Source: Marinomonas foliarum | GTDB taxonomy: Bacteria; Pseudomonadota; Gammaproteobacteria; Pseudomonadales; Marinomonadaceae | Assembly: GCF_003337275.1 (NCBI RefSeq) | Contig: NZ_QPJQ01000008.1 | Coordinates: forward strand, 1 to 64,000 | Length of the DNA stretch: 64,000 nt | Reading direction: 5' to 3' | Shown: positions 54,830-63,745 of the stretch, in pieces | How the letters are laid out: each line of letters opens with the position of its first letter | How positions within the stretch are numbered: the stretch's first letter is position 1 | Translations under genes and position numbers: made by a program | The notes under the pieces: model-generated | Database searches by the model: none | Seen by the model: only the letters and a program-made list of their open reading frames with translations | What the model was told of the DNA's origin: nothing

Positions 54830-54858
54830 AAAATACTGTCATGACCTATAAAGTCGAC

Positions 54859-54993
54859 TTATTCAGTCGCTTCGTGAATCGTTTCTTTCGTGCTGTTGTA
54901 GGCTTTTGAGGAGTCTTCTTTCACGCCTTCCCAAGTATTTGCACAGCCAGCTAATGCAAGTGTTACCGCAATGACTAATAATGGAAACTTCAT
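54859..54993 (-). CDS. Entericidin-like small lipoprotein
   Basis: A 44-residue lipoprotein. The N-terminus MKFPLLVIAVTLALAGCANT is a signal peptide with lipobox LAGC, Cys17 being lipidated. The tail WEGVKEDSSKAYNSTKETI is polar, and the NTWEGVKED motif is typical of the entericidin A/B family, envelope lipoproteins linked to stress or toxin-antidote roles in enteric bacteria. The ribosome site AAGGTG is well spaced. Only one member is present, not an EcnA/EcnB pair. Function is inferred from the family. Confidence 0.85.
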   Translation of the reverse strand: MKFPLLVIAVTLALAGCANTWEGVKEDSSKAYNSTKETIHEATE

Positions 54994-55358
54994 GTTCACA
55001 CCTTTTTTCGTTTGGAGTCTTTACAGGGTAACAAAAAGCTTCGTAAAGGGTAATCCACTATTTTGATTTAACTTAGGACAAGGCCTTGGCAGTACAGCCA
55101 ATCGTTGAGCGACTTCGGCAGACGCAACTTAGAGCCTAGTAAAACATGTTTTTTGATCATATATCATTCAGGTATTTCTGTTACTAGTTACTGTTATTTT
55201 TTGCGTGTTTCATATTAAAAGGTCAAGCAAACAGTGTGTTTTTATAATCCTTTAATAGGTCAATTTTTTTACATCAAAATAGATTGATCTTATTTGGTCT
55301 TGCCATAGAATGGCTTTCATTTAATCTCTACTTGGGATTGTTTACATTGAGGTGATAC
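54994..55358. other. Intergenic region between lipoprotein gene and sodium channel gene
   Basis: About 365 bases contain the small lipoprotein promoter on the left and the channel promoter on the right (55284-55311). The right half is strongly AT-rich. I find no additional gene. Confidence 0.5.
55284..55311 (+). promoter_or_regulatory. Predicted sigma-70 promoter of the sodium channel gene
   Basis: TTGATC (55284-55289) and TAGAAT (55306-55311) are separated by 16 bases and lie about 48 bp upstream of the channel ATG. Matches to consensus are 4/6 and 5/6. Confidence 0.5.
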
Positions 55359-56186
55359 ATGTCCAGTACACTGGTTGTGCCTGAGAATTCCATTCGTCAG
55401 CGCTTAAAGGTGTTTATTGAAAACATCACTGTACAGCGTATTTTGCTGGCATTTATTTTAATTAATGCGGTTATTCTAGGGTTAGAAACCTCATCAGATA
55501 TAATGGCCGCCGTTGGTCCGTTTTTAATTGCCTTGGACAAAGCCATATTGGCGGTGTTTGTGGTTGAGCTCACTATCCGTTTGTTTGTGCATCGCTTAGC
55601 GTTTTTCAAAGACGGCTGGAATGTGTTCGATTTTATTGTCGTAGGGGTTGCCTTAGTACCAGCCAGCGGGCCTTTCGCTGTACTGCGTGCTCTCAGAGTC
55701 TTGCGGGTATTGCGCGTGCTAACTTTCGTGCCATCGATGAAGAAAATAGTCGGTGCTTTGATCAAATCCCTGAATGGCATGTTGTCCATCGCTATGGTGC
55801 TGGGTCTGGTGTATTACGTGGCTGCGGTCATGGTGACCAAATTATTTGGCGAGGCGTTTCCTGAATGGTTTGGCAGCCTAGGCGCTTCTTTGTATACCCT
55901 GTTCCAAGTGATGACCTTAGAAAGCTGGTCCATGGGCATCGCACGTCCTGTTATGGAAGCCTTCCCTTACGCTTGGGCGTTTTTTGTTCCATTCATTCTG
56001 ATTGCTACCTTCACCATGCTCAACCTCTTCATCGCCGTCATCGTCAACGCCGTACAAACCATGCATGACGATGAACACAAAGACGAGCTAGACGCTGAAA
56101 AAGCCACCCAGCAGCAGTTAATGGAGCAAATGCAGCAATTGCAGCTCGAACTACAGGCACTGCGCCGGGATATGAATAAACCGTAG
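55359..56186 (+). CDS. Bacterial voltage-gated sodium channel (BacNav/NaChBac type)
   Basis: A 275-residue single-repeat ion channel that assembles as a tetramer. Helices S1-S4 fill residues 25-125. S4 carries Arg110, Arg113, Arg116 and Arg119 at every third position as the voltage sensor. The pore has the selectivity filter TLESWSMG (residues 186-193), the Na+-type filter seen in NavMs and NaChBac relatives. S6 (TMLNLFIAVIVNAVQTMHDDE) leads into a C-terminal coiled coil rich in Gln and Leu (QLMEQMQQLQLELQALRRDM) that holds the tetramer. GAGGTG precedes the ATG. Decayed copies of its 3' end occur at 59.7-60.3 kb. Confidence 0.95.
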   Translation: MSSTLVVPENSIRQRLKVFIENITVQRILLAFILINAVILGLETSSDIMAAVGPFLIALDKAILAVFVVELTIRLFVHRLAFFKDGWNVFDFIVVGVALVPASGPFAVLRALRVLRVLRVLTFVPSMKKIVGALIKSLNGMLSIAMVLGLVYYVAAVMVTKLFGEAFPEWFGSLGASLYTLFQVMTLESWSMGIARPVMEAFPYAWAFFVPFILIATFTMLNLFIAVIVNAVQTMHDDEHKDELDAEKATQQQLMEQMQQLQLELQALRRDMNKP

Positions 56187-56206
56187 CAACAAGAAGGAAC
56201 CCAGTT

Positions 56207-56236
56207 GCACCATTAGGCCGTGAGGTCTAATGGTGC
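56207..56236. terminator. Bidirectional terminator between channel gene and phnE2
   Basis: A 10-bp perfect stem (GCACCATTAG / CTAATGGTGC), extendable by G-T pairs, is followed by TTTTGG on the plus strand. Confidence 0.8.
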
Positions 56237-56243
56237 TTTTGGT

Positions 56244-57053
56244 TTAGATAAGCAGGCTACGTACTTTTGCCGAGAAGTATTCCGATACGACCACGGTGGC
56301 AAGGATCACAAGGATGATCAGAGTCACTTGAGGCCACGCCAAGGTATTCAGTGACGAGGATAAGAACAAGCCGATGCCGCCCGCGCCAACGAGTCCTAGA
56401 ATCGTCGATTCTCGAATATTAATATCCCAGCGAAATATCGCGATGCTCAAGAAGGCTGGCAATATCTGCGGGATGATTGCGTAGTTGATGACCTGAAAGC
56501 GTGATGCTCCAGTGGATTCGATCGCTTCCACACTGGTGCCATTGGTTTCTTCTATGCTTTCATAAAGCAGCTTGGCGACAAAACCAATAGAACGTAAGCC
56601 GATGGCGATGATGCCAGCCAAGATCCCTGGCCCTAAGATAGACACCAACAGCAATGCCCAGATCAAGGAGTTGATAGAACGCGATGCCGCAATGATGAAC
56701 AGCGCAACAGGGCGAACAAACTTCGTTGATGGTGTGGTGTTTCTGGCCGCTAAAAAGGCCACCGGAAACGCCAATATCACTCCAAGCAAAGTACCTAACG
56801 TAGCGATGTTGAGAGTGTCCCACAAGGCTTCGTACAGCTGGTTTATATAAAGCCAGTTTGGCGGAAACATCCTGCTTAGAAGATCTGCACCTTGTTCGGG
56901 AGCGTCGTAGACAAACACCCACATGGTTTCTTCGTTCATCACCTGCCAGCAGTAAACCGTTAGCAACACAGTGATAAACCAGAACCCCCAGATGATCCGC
57001 GCGTGGCGACGATTATTGCTATGCCAAAGCGTCGATTGATCTAACTGACCCAT
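56244..57053 (-). CDS. phnE2: Phosphonate-type ABC transporter permease PhnE (second copy)
   Basis: A 269-residue permease of the PhnE family with about six membrane helices. It carries the PhnE features AFPVAFLAARNTTPS, SINSLIWALLLVSILGPGILAG and the ABC-coupling loop EAIESTGASRFQVINYAIIPQ, ending NIRESTILGLVGAGGIG. It overlaps phnE1 by 13 bases and closes the phnDCEE operon. The two permeases probably form a heterodimer. Confidence 0.92.
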   Translation of the reverse strand: MGQLDQSTLWHSNNRRHARIIWGFWFITVLLTVYCWQVMNEETMWVFVYDAPEQGADLLSRMFPPNWLYINQLYEALWDTLNIATLGTLLGVILAFPVAFLAARNTTPSTKFVRPVALFIIAASRSINSLIWALLLVSILGPGILAGIIAIGLRSIGFVAKLLYESIEETNGTSVEAIESTGASRFQVINYAIIPQILPAFLSIAIFRWDINIRESTILGLVGAGGIGLFLSSSLNTLAWPQVTLIILVILATVVVSEYFSAKVRSLLI

Positions 57054-57829
57054 TTTCTAATCCATCCTGATAAGTATTCGCACGCCATAACAATGACAAT
57101 AATGATAAGAAGAATGGCGCCAGCTGAATCGTATTCGTAGCGATCGATGGCTGTATTTAAGGTCGCGCCAATACCGCCAGCGCCAACAATACCGATCACC
57201 GCGGATTCGCGAAAGTTGATATCAAAACGATAAAAAGACAAACCAATCATACGTGGCATCACTTGCGGCCAAATGGCCATGTGAACGCGCTGTAACCAAG
57301 AGGCGCCCGTGGCGCTGATTGCTTCTAACTGCTTGCGGTCAATGCCTTCGATTTCTTCGGCCAGCAACTTGCCAAGAAAGCCAATAGTCGCATAAGTCAG
57401 CGTTAGGAAGCCGGCAAATGCACCAAATCCAAACAAGGCGACAAGGAATATCGCCACAATGATCTCTTGCATAGAGCGCGACAAAGCGATGAAAGAGCGA
57501 CAGAACAAGTACACAGGTTTAGGAGAAATATTACGCGCTGCACCCACCCCAAAAGGCAATGACAGCAAAATGCCCACTACGGTCGAGGTGACCGTCATTG
57601 TCAGGCTTTCTAAAATCCCAGCGTAGATGTCTTTCGCGCGGCTGGTAAAGTCTGGCTGTAAAAAGCCAGCAAGGAATTTTGCGCCGCGGTCTAAGCCTTC
57701 ATAAGCACGCATCCAGTTAACCTCGACGCTGCCAATGCCAACCACTAAATAGGCAATAAACATAACCCACAGCGCTAAGCGCCAGCGTTTATTGGGGACG
57801 AGGTAATGCGGCCTTTGCCAAGTACGCAT
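57041..57829 (-). CDS. phnE1: Phosphonate-type ABC transporter permease PhnE (first copy)
   Basis: A 262-residue PhnE permease homologous to its neighbour. Conserved pieces are LSLPFGVGAARNISPKP, RSMQEIIVAIFLVALFGFGAFAG, the loop EAISATGASWLQRVHMAIWPQ and NFRESAVIGIVGAGGIG. The ATG overlaps the phnC stop by one base (TAATG). Confidence 0.92.
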   Translation of the reverse strand: MRTWQRPHYLVPNKRWRLALWVMFIAYLVVGIGSVEVNWMRAYEGLDRGAKFLAGFLQPDFTSRAKDIYAGILESLTMTVTSTVVGILLSLPFGVGAARNISPKPVYLFCRSFIALSRSMQEIIVAIFLVALFGFGAFAGFLTLTYATIGFLGKLLAEEIEGIDRKQLEAISATGASWLQRVHMAIWPQVMPRMIGLSFYRFDINFRESAVIGIVGAGGIGATLNTAIDRYEYDSAGAILLIIIVIVMACEYLSGWIRKWVS

Positions 57830-58623
57830 TAAGCCACCTCCACCTGTTCAAGTTCATCCGCATCATCCTGAGGTTCTGGATGCCAGTCTTCGTCACCATA
57901 AATACGCGTCAGCACATCTTCGGTCAGTTCATCTGGTTTGCCATCGAATACGACTTCGCCACCTTGAAGACCGATAATACGATCCACAAATTGCTGAGCT
58001 AATGGCACATCGTGGATGTTGATGATGGCCGGCAAACCGTTTTCACGACAGATAGACTGGATCAGACGCATTATTTGGCGTGAGGTTTTTGGGTCTAAAC
58101 TAGCCGTTGGTTCGTCTACCAGTAGAAGGCGTGGATCCTGCGCCAGAGCACGAGCAATGCCGACACGTTGGCGTTGGCCGCCAGATAGCTCATCTGCACG
58201 CTTGTTGGCGTGATCGATTAAGCCAACACGGTCCAAATATTCAAAGGCGTTGTCTATGTCGTTGCTCGGGAACTTACGCAAGAAGCTGCGCCAAAACGGC
58301 AAGTAACCCAATCGGCCTGATAAAACGTTTTCCATCACGCTTAGTCGTTCGACCAGCGCATATTCTTGGAAGATCATACCGATTTTGCGACGTTGGGTAC
58401 GCATTTGGCTGGTGGACAGCTTGCTAAGGCAAGCGTCTGCCAAGTAAATGTTACCTTCGGACGGTTCAATCAAACGATTGATACAGCGGATCAAGGTAGA
58501 TTTACCGGCCCCACTGGGGCCGATTAATCCAACGATTTCTCCTTCAGGTACTTCAAAGCTAATGTCTTTAAGTACCCAAGGGCCAGTTTTGTAGCGTTTC
58601 TTTAAATGTTCAAGTTTTAACAC
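57829..58623 (-). CDS. phnC: Phosphonate-type ABC transporter ATP-binding protein PhnC
   Basis: A 264-residue ATPase with Walker [10 protein letters not shown], the Q-loop [20 protein letters not shown] and the PhnC-specific [14 protein letters not shown] after it, the signature [16 protein letters not shown] and Walker [14 protein letters not shown]. The start is a GTG 8 bp after phnD. It energises import of phosphonate or related phosphorus compounds. Confidence 0.94.
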   Translation of the reverse strand: MLKLEHLKKRYKTGPWVLKDISFEVPEGEIVGLIGPSGAGKSTLIRCINRLIEPSEGNIYLADACLSKLSTSQMRTQRRKIGMIFQEYALVERLSVMENVLSGRLGYLPFWRSFLRKFPSNDIDNAFEYLDRVGLIDHANKRADELSGGQRQRVGIARALAQDPRLLLVDEPTASLDPKTSRQIMRLIQSICRENGLPAIINIHDVPLAQQFVDRIIGLQGGEVVFDGKPDELTEDVLTRIYGDEDWHPEPQDDADELEQVEVA

Positions 58624-58631
58624 GTTATCGC

Positions 58632-59573
58632 CTATTTGCAGCTGTAAGAAACGCCATTGGCGGTATCAATTTTACGAATGACGTTCCAATGTTCTTTGAA
58701 CGTAATAGGTAAGAACTGATCTTCACTTTTGAATTCTTGCTTCAGTTTGCTGCCTTTCCAATTAAACGTGAAAAACGCTTCTTTGATCTTCTCTTGTAGC
58801 TCTGGCTTTAGGTTATATGCCACACCATAGCCCGTAGTTGGGAAGGTTTGAGACTTATAAATAGACTTAATTTGGTCGGCTTTCACGACATCACGCTCGA
58901 CCATACGGTGTAAAACAGAGTTAGCAACGGCTGCGGCTGGGTAGTCTTTATTCGCAACGCCTAGGATAGAGTTGTCATGCTTACCAGAAAAAACAGGTTC
59001 AAAATCACGCTCAGGAAGCATGTCGAAGTCTGCTTTCAAAATTGCTGATGGCGCTTTAAAACCAGAGTTCGAGGTTTGAGAAGTAAAGGCTAGCTTCTTA
59101 CCCTTGATGTCTGCTGGCTTATTAATGCCAGAACCTGGGTAAGTGATGATTTCCATTTCGTAACCAAATGAACCATCTGCTGCCGCCATCATTGCGAAGG
59201 GACGAAAGCCCGCACACGCAACCGCTAGAGGGTTTGAACCTGTGTTGAAACCCGCTACATGAAGACGACCTGCACGCATGGCTTCAATTTGCGCCGCGTT
59301 GGATTGAACTGGATAGAATTTTACTTTTTTACCTGTTACGTCTTCCATGTGTTCTAAAAAGTCTGACCAAACATCTTCGTATACTGCTGGGTCTTCCACT
59401 GGAGTGTAGGCAAAAATCAACGTGCTAGGGTCTGTTAGCTTAGATTTATCCGTAGGAATATCAGCTACCAGATCGTTATCGTTATCCACGTAGCGGCTAT
59501 CTAGAGAAAAATCCGCGTACGCAGCGTTAGCGGCGATGACAGAGGTAAAAGCGAGTGTGCAAAGGCGTTTCAT
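58632..59573 (-). CDS. phnD: Phosphate/phosphonate-type periplasmic binding protein PhnD
   Basis: A receptor of about 313 residues. The ATG at 59573 ([10 protein letters not shown]) has AAGGAAG upstream and gives a proper signal peptide ending AAYA; an ATG six codons earlier is less likely. [37 protein letters not shown] and [16 protein letters not shown] mark the PhnD family and line the ligand pocket. Ligands in this family include phosphonates, phosphite and phosphate; no C-P lyase or other breakdown gene is nearby, so the ligand is open. A three-half-site Pho box controls the operon. Confidence 0.93.
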   Translation of the reverse strand: MKRLCTLAFTSVIAANAAYADFSLDSRYVDNDNDLVADIPTDKSKLTDPSTLIFAYTPVEDPAVYEDVWSDFLEHMEDVTGKKVKFYPVQSNAAQIEAMRAGRLHVAGFNTGSNPLAVACAGFRPFAMMAAADGSFGYEMEIITYPGSGINKPADIKGKKLAFTSQTSNSGFKAPSAILKADFDMLPERDFEPVFSGKHDNSILGVANKDYPAAAVANSVLHRMVERDVVKADQIKSIYKSQTFPTTGYGVAYNLKPELQEKIKEAFFTFNWKGSKLKQEFKSEDQFLPITFKEHWNVIRKIDTANGVSYSCK

Positions 59574-59636
59574 AAAGTCTTCCTTACCCATGAGATAATG
59601 GTTGATTTGATTTAATTCATTGGGAGCGTGACAGTC

Positions 59637-59681
59637 ACTCTAGCGTGAAAACATGACACTTTAGTGACGATATGCCGACAG
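59637..59681 (-). promoter_or_regulatory. PhoB-dependent promoter of phnDCEE with three half-sites
   Basis: On the minus strand three PhoB half-sites follow each other at exact 11-base spacing: CTGTCGG-CATA-TCGTCAC-TAAA-GTGTCAT (59681 to 59653). A -10 hexamer TAGAGT (59642-59637) lies exactly 10 bases after the last half-site. This is the standard geometry of a PhoB-activated promoter. Confidence 0.82.
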
Positions 59682-59744
59682 AGGAGAGGGGGGAGATCTT
59701 TCGAAAGATTAAGAAGATAGGGGAATTGTAAAAATATTTCTCCT

Positions 59745-59800
59745 TTTATTCAGATGGCGACCTGAACCATGCTTAACCTCTTCAATGCTGTGCAAATCAG
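59745..59800 (+). pseudogene. Remnant of the sodium channel pore-helix region (fragment 1)
   Basis: The sequence around ATTCAGATGGCGACC and ACCATGCTTAACCTCTTCA matches the intact channel gene near 55994-56050, which encodes LIATFTMLNLFIAV. It then lacks 15 bases that in the intact gene encode part of S6 and resumes with ATGCTGTGCAAATC (intact ACGCCGTACAAACC). Only about 55 bases are recognisable and no frame is usable. Confidence 0.6.
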
Positions 59801-59945
59801 CCCTGCATCCGCCTCAGCGAATAACTTGTTAAACAAGAAACGTTTAATGCTTGAAAGCGGTTTATAGGAGGCATAGGAAAACAGATGTCTGTTGGGTTAT
59901 GTATAAAAAACACGAAAAAATAGACAGGTCATCAGGATTTTTATT

Positions 59946-60009
59946 TTCATGTCGAAAAAGTGAGAGAATTTCGACATGAAGGCTTGTTATGTCGATGGTA
60001 TCGACATAA
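59946..60009. repeat. Two adjacent inverted repeats built from ATGTCGA
   Basis: First a perfect 12-bp inverted repeat, TTCATGTCGAAA / TTTCGACATGAA (59946-59957 and 59969-59980). Then a perfect 10-bp one, TTATGTCGAT / ATCGACATAA (59987-59996 and 60000-60009). All four arms share ATGTCGA or its complement. They lie between the two channel remnants with no T-tract, so an operator array or a recombination site is more likely than a terminator. Confidence 0.75.
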
Positions 60010-60140
60010 TAAAGCTCAATCCATACGACTCACCAACACCGGGCTTTGAGTAGGAAGCTTCCAAGTAGTACGCTATCCCTTGGGCTTTTGGGGCAATATG
60101 GGCAAATCCTTCGTTAACAACACTTAGCCATACACCAACC

Positions 60141-60317
60141 CTACTCAACCTCTTCATAGCTGTCATCGTTAATGCCGTACAAACCATGCACGACGACGAA
60201 CACAAAGAAGAGATCGACACAGAAAAAGCCACCCAGCAACAACTATTGGAGCAAATGCAACAGCTACAGCTGGAGTTAAAGGAACTGCGTCGGGAAATGA
60301 AAAAAGGGAAGGAGTGA
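60141..60317 (+). pseudogene. Remnant of a second sodium channel gene, 3' end (fragment 2)
   Basis: The 58 sense codons before TGA encode the end of S6 and the coiled coil of a BacNav channel (LNLFIAVIVNAVQTMHDDEH, then a Gln-rich heptad tail). Against the last 55 residues of the intact channel I count 9 differences, mostly conservative. The 5' part of the gene is missing; weak resemblance continues for some tens of bases upstream. It has no start context and should be non-functional. It is directly oriented relative to the intact gene's 3' end, with the phn operon between them. Confidence 0.82.
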
Positions 60318-60484
60318 GAGTTCTGATTGCTCTCCACATGCTTTTGGTAGATGGTTTACGGTTAAACATAGTTTTATGGTCCCATTCGTTTTTAAAAAGT
60401 GGGAATATAGTTCACCGTTATAAGAGCGAATACCTCTGAGGCTTGCTTTTAATCACTATGCTGAAATCGTACAAAAGGGAGTTT

Positions 60485-63400
60485 ATGCAACAGTCTGGCA
60501 TATATGAGCAGCTGATTACTCAGCTAGTAGAAAAGCGTCTCGATCGCGAGCGTTTCTATGTAGGTGAACGCGAATTGACAGCAGCAGAGGCGTCAGTTTG
60601 GTTATCTCGCTTTTTGGGCAACATTCTTGATTACGCTATTGGCTCTATTCCTAAGGGGGACCAACAATTACAGCAGCAAATAGAGTTGTCCAATGAATTG
60701 CTGCTTTGGTTGAAAGAGCGTTTGCAGGAAGATGGCTTAATCGAAGAAAACCTTATTGATAGCCAAGGCAAAATTCTGACTGCCTTATATGAGCTGGAAA
60801 ACCCTGTCGCAGCCAACCTTAAGCAATATGTGGAAGATGTATTTCCACTGACGGGACTGACGCAAAGCGAACTGTTTTGTGGCAGCAATGCGGGGTTATC
60901 CCTTGAATCCGAATTGAAGCGAGAGATCTTGTCTGCGGATAAGATCTATTGGTTGGTATCCTTTATCAAGTGGGCGGGGATTCGAATCTTCCGCAAAGAG
61001 CTTGAAGAATTCACCGCCAGCGGTCGAGAGCTAAAGATTATTACAACGTCCTACATGGGCGCGACCGATGCGAAAGCGGTGGAGTATTTGGCGAGTTTAC
61101 CCAACACCGAAGTAAAACTGAGCTACAACACCGAACGCGAACGTCTCCATGCTAAAAGCTATTTGTTTCTTCGCAATACCGGCTTTCACACGGGCTACAT
61201 TGGCTCTTCTAACTTATCCCATTCCGCCCTGACCAATGGCTTGGAATGGAATCTAAAAATAACGTCACAAGAAATCCCTCATATCATCGACAAGTCGTTG
61301 AGCACATTTGAGACCTATTGGGCTTCCAATGAGTTTGAGTTATTTAATGGCGATACAAGCAGCACAGAAAAGCTCAATCGAGCCTTGCGACAACAGCGTG
61401 GTGGCGATGAACAAAGCACGACTCACTTTTTTGATGTCACGCCGTTTGCGCATCAAAGTGAGATTTTGGAACAGTTGACCGTAGAACGAGAAATTCACCA
61501 ACGCTTTCGCAATCTTGTTGTGGCCGCCACAGGTACAGGAAAGACACTGATTTCTGCGTTTGATTTTGCTCGTTTTGTGAAGCAAAAACCAAATGCGACC
61601 TTCTTATTTGTGGCGCACCGAGAAGAAATTTTAAAGCAGGCTCGTGCGGCATACCGTGGTGTATTACGCGATGGTGCCTTTGGTGAGCTTTGGGTTGGCG
61701 GCCATTCGCCAGCGCATTATCGTCAGTTATTTGTTTCGATTCAGACGCTCAATAACCAATTGGATCAGCTCAAGCTTACTTCAGACTTTTACGATTACAT
61801 CGTGATTGATGAAGTGCATCATATTAAAGCGAATAGCTATCGTGCTGTGTTGGACTATTTTCAGCCGAGTTTATTGTTGGGCTTAACAGCGACACCGGAG
61901 CGTCATGATGGCGGTGATATTTTGGCCGACTTTGGTGGTGTGATTGCTGCTGAGTTACGTTTACCGGAAGCCATTAACCAGCGCCATTTATCACCGTTCC
62001 AGTATTTTGGTGTTGATGACGATACGGATTTACGGTCGATTCCATGGAACCGTGGCCGTTACGATATTGCGCAGCTCACCAATCTTTATACTCACAACCA
62101 AGCTCGTTTTGACAAAATACTGCTGAGTTTGCAGGAGATCGTTACCGATATTAGCCAAATGAAGGCATTGGCATTCTGTGTTAGCCGTGAGCATGCAAAG
62201 TATATGGCGAGCCAATTTGTGCTTAAAGGTATTAAGGCGGATGTGCTGACCAGTGATAACAGCGATGAGCGTCAACAGAAGCAGCAGGCGATTCGTAGCG
62301 GACAAATCAATGTGTTGTGTGTCGTGGATATTTTCAATGAAGGGGTCGATATTCCAGAAGTCGATACCTTGCTGTTTTTACGGCCAACGGAAAGTCTCAC
62401 CATTTTCTTACAACAGCTTGGCCGTGGTTTGCGCCTAGCTGAAGGAAAGGGATGCTGTACGGTACTAGACTTCGTTGGAAACTCACGACCAGAGTACGAT
62501 TTTGCCAATAAATTCAGAGCGTTAATCGGTAGAAGTCCAAAAGCGATCATTGATGAAATCAAACAAGGCTTCCCTCATGCGCCGTTAGGGTGCCGAATTG
62601 AGCTGACGAAACGCACCCAAGAGCTGGTCTTGAGTAACATCCGACTAGCAACACTTACTAAAAGCCGTCTGGCGGACATGATTCGCCAATTTCCACAGCA
62701 TTCCACACAACCTCTGACACTAGCGAACTTTATTGCTCAGCATCCGCACATTGATTTAAATGAGCTGTATAAACGTGGCAGCTGGGCTGAGCTGGTAGCG
62801 AAATCCAAAGATGAAATTAACGAGGGCTCGCGGATCGGTGAAGCCTTTAAAATAGTGCGTAAAGCAATTCATAATCGCATTCTGACCTGTGACGATAATG
62901 GTTATTTAAACTTTCTTGCATTGCTTTGTCAGTCTGACTTCAGCGGCATCAGTGCTGACGATCGTCGTACGGTGATGTGCCATTATGACTTCTGGCAAAA
63001 GCCGGGCCCGAATGCTGGCTTTGCATCTTTAGCACAGAGCATCAAACAGCTCAGTCACCTTGGCGTAACGGAGGAGCTGGCCGATGTGATTCGCTGGCAG
63101 CTGGCACGTATCAAGCATGAATTGGTAGATATGAACGAGCTGCCAGAGGTGCCGCTTAAAGTCCATGCTCGCTACGCCCGCGAGCAGATATTAGCGGCAT
63201 TTGGAGCCACCACGTTTGAACGTCAACCGCCTGCACGAGAAGGTGTGTTTGTTATTCAGGATCAAAATATAGAGCTAATGTTTGTCACGCTCGATAAAAA
63301 TGAAAAGCTGTTCTCACCAACTACTATGTACCATGACTACGCCATCAACGAGTCGCTATTTCATTGGCAATCGCAAAACAGCGCAAGGCCGGATCGTGGG

Positions 63401-63625
63401 CGTGGTTTGGAATACATCCAGCATCGTGAGATAGGTAAGCGCTTATTCCTATTTGTGCGAGAGCAAAGCAAAGACGAATACGGCCGCACCATGGGTTTCG
63501 TGAGCTACGGGGAAGTGGAATACGTGTCTCACACCGGTTCACAACCGATGAGCATTACATGGCAACTGAAAACACCCATGCCGCACTTCATGTGGCAACA
63601 GGCCGCAAAACTGGCGGTGGGGTAG
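60485..63625 (+). CDS. PLD-nuclease / SF2 helicase / DUF3427 protein
   Basis: A protein of about 1,046 residues. An N-terminal helical region is followed by a phospholipase D-like domain with one HxK motif (LHAKSYLFLRN) and IGSSNLSHSAL (about 220-245). Next is an SF2 helicase with Walker A ATGTGKT (about 345), DEVHH (about 441), LTATPER (about 468) and motif VI QLGRGLRLAEG. The C-terminal 250 residues are DUF3427 (YHDYAINESLFHWQSQN, VSHTGSQPMSITWQ). Such PLD-helicase-DUF3427 proteins are sporadic and suspected of acting on foreign or damaged DNA; function is inferred. I choose ATG 60485 (MQQSGIYEQL) after GGGAG; ATGs at 60443 and 60458 are in frame. It stands alone. Confidence 0.88.
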   Translation: MQQSGIYEQLITQLVEKRLDRERFYVGERELTAAEASVWLSRFLGNILDYAIGSIPKGDQQLQQQIELSNELLLWLKERLQEDGLIEENLIDSQGKILTALYELENPVAANLKQYVEDVFPLTGLTQSELFCGSNAGLSLESELKREILSADKIYWLVSFIKWAGIRIFRKELEEFTASGRELKIITTSYMGATDAKAVEYLASLPNTEVKLSYNTERERLHAKSYLFLRNTGFHTGYIGSSNLSHSALTNGLEWNLKITSQEIPHIIDKSLSTFETYWASNEFELFNGDTSSTEKLNRALRQQRGGDEQSTTHFFDVTPFAHQSEILEQLTVEREIHQRFRNLVVAATGTGKTLISAFDFARFVKQKPNATFLFVAHREEILKQARAAYRGVLRDGAFGELWVGGHSPAHYRQLFVSIQTLNNQLDQLKLTSDFYDYIVIDEVHHIKANSYRAVLDYFQPSLLLGLTATPERHDGGDILADFGGVIAAELRLPEAINQRHLSPFQYFGVDDDTDLRSIPWNRGRYDIAQLTNLYTHNQARFDKILLSLQEIVTDISQMKALAFCVSREHAKYMASQFVLKGIKADVLTSDNSDERQQKQQAIRSGQINVLCVVDIFNEGVDIPEVDTLLFLRPTESLTIFLQQLGRGLRLAEGKGCCTVLDFVGNSRPEYDFANKFRALIGRSPKAIIDEIKQGFPHAPLGCRIELTKRTQELVLSNIRLATLTKSRLADMIRQFPQHSTQPLTLANFIAQHPHIDLNELYKRGSWAELVAKSKDEINEGSRIGEAFKIVRKAIHNRILTCDDNGYLNFLALLCQSDFSGISADDRRTVMCHYDFWQKPGPNAGFASLAQSIKQLSHLGVTEELADVIRWQLARIKHELVDMNELPEVPLKVHARYAREQILAAFGATTFERQPPAREGVFVIQDQNIELMFVTLDKNEKLFSPTTMYHDYAINESLFHWQSQNSARPDRGRGLEYIQHREIGKRLFLFVREQSKDEYGRTMGFVSYGEVEYVSHTGSQPMSITWQLKTPMPHFMWQQAAKLAVG

Positions 63626-63719
63626 ATTATGTTAGATCACTACAGTGGTTAGCAACTAAGTTGTCCAAGAGGGATACCCATCATTGAAGAACCCCGTTCT
63701 TTCTTGCTCCTTAGATATG

Positions 63720-63745
63720 AAAAAACCGGCCGAAGCCGGTTTTTT
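63720..63745. terminator. Bidirectional terminator between helicase gene and yicC
   Basis: AAAAAACCGGC - CGAA - GCCGGTTTTTT, a perfect 11-bp stem with a stable CGAA tetraloop, A-run before and T-run after. Confidence 0.93.

Noticed and set aside
59987..60369. Minus-strand frames of 66-116 codons across the channel remnant region
   Set aside because: They are Ser/Cys-rich antisense readings of the Gln-rich coiled-coil codons in fragment 2 and have no start context.
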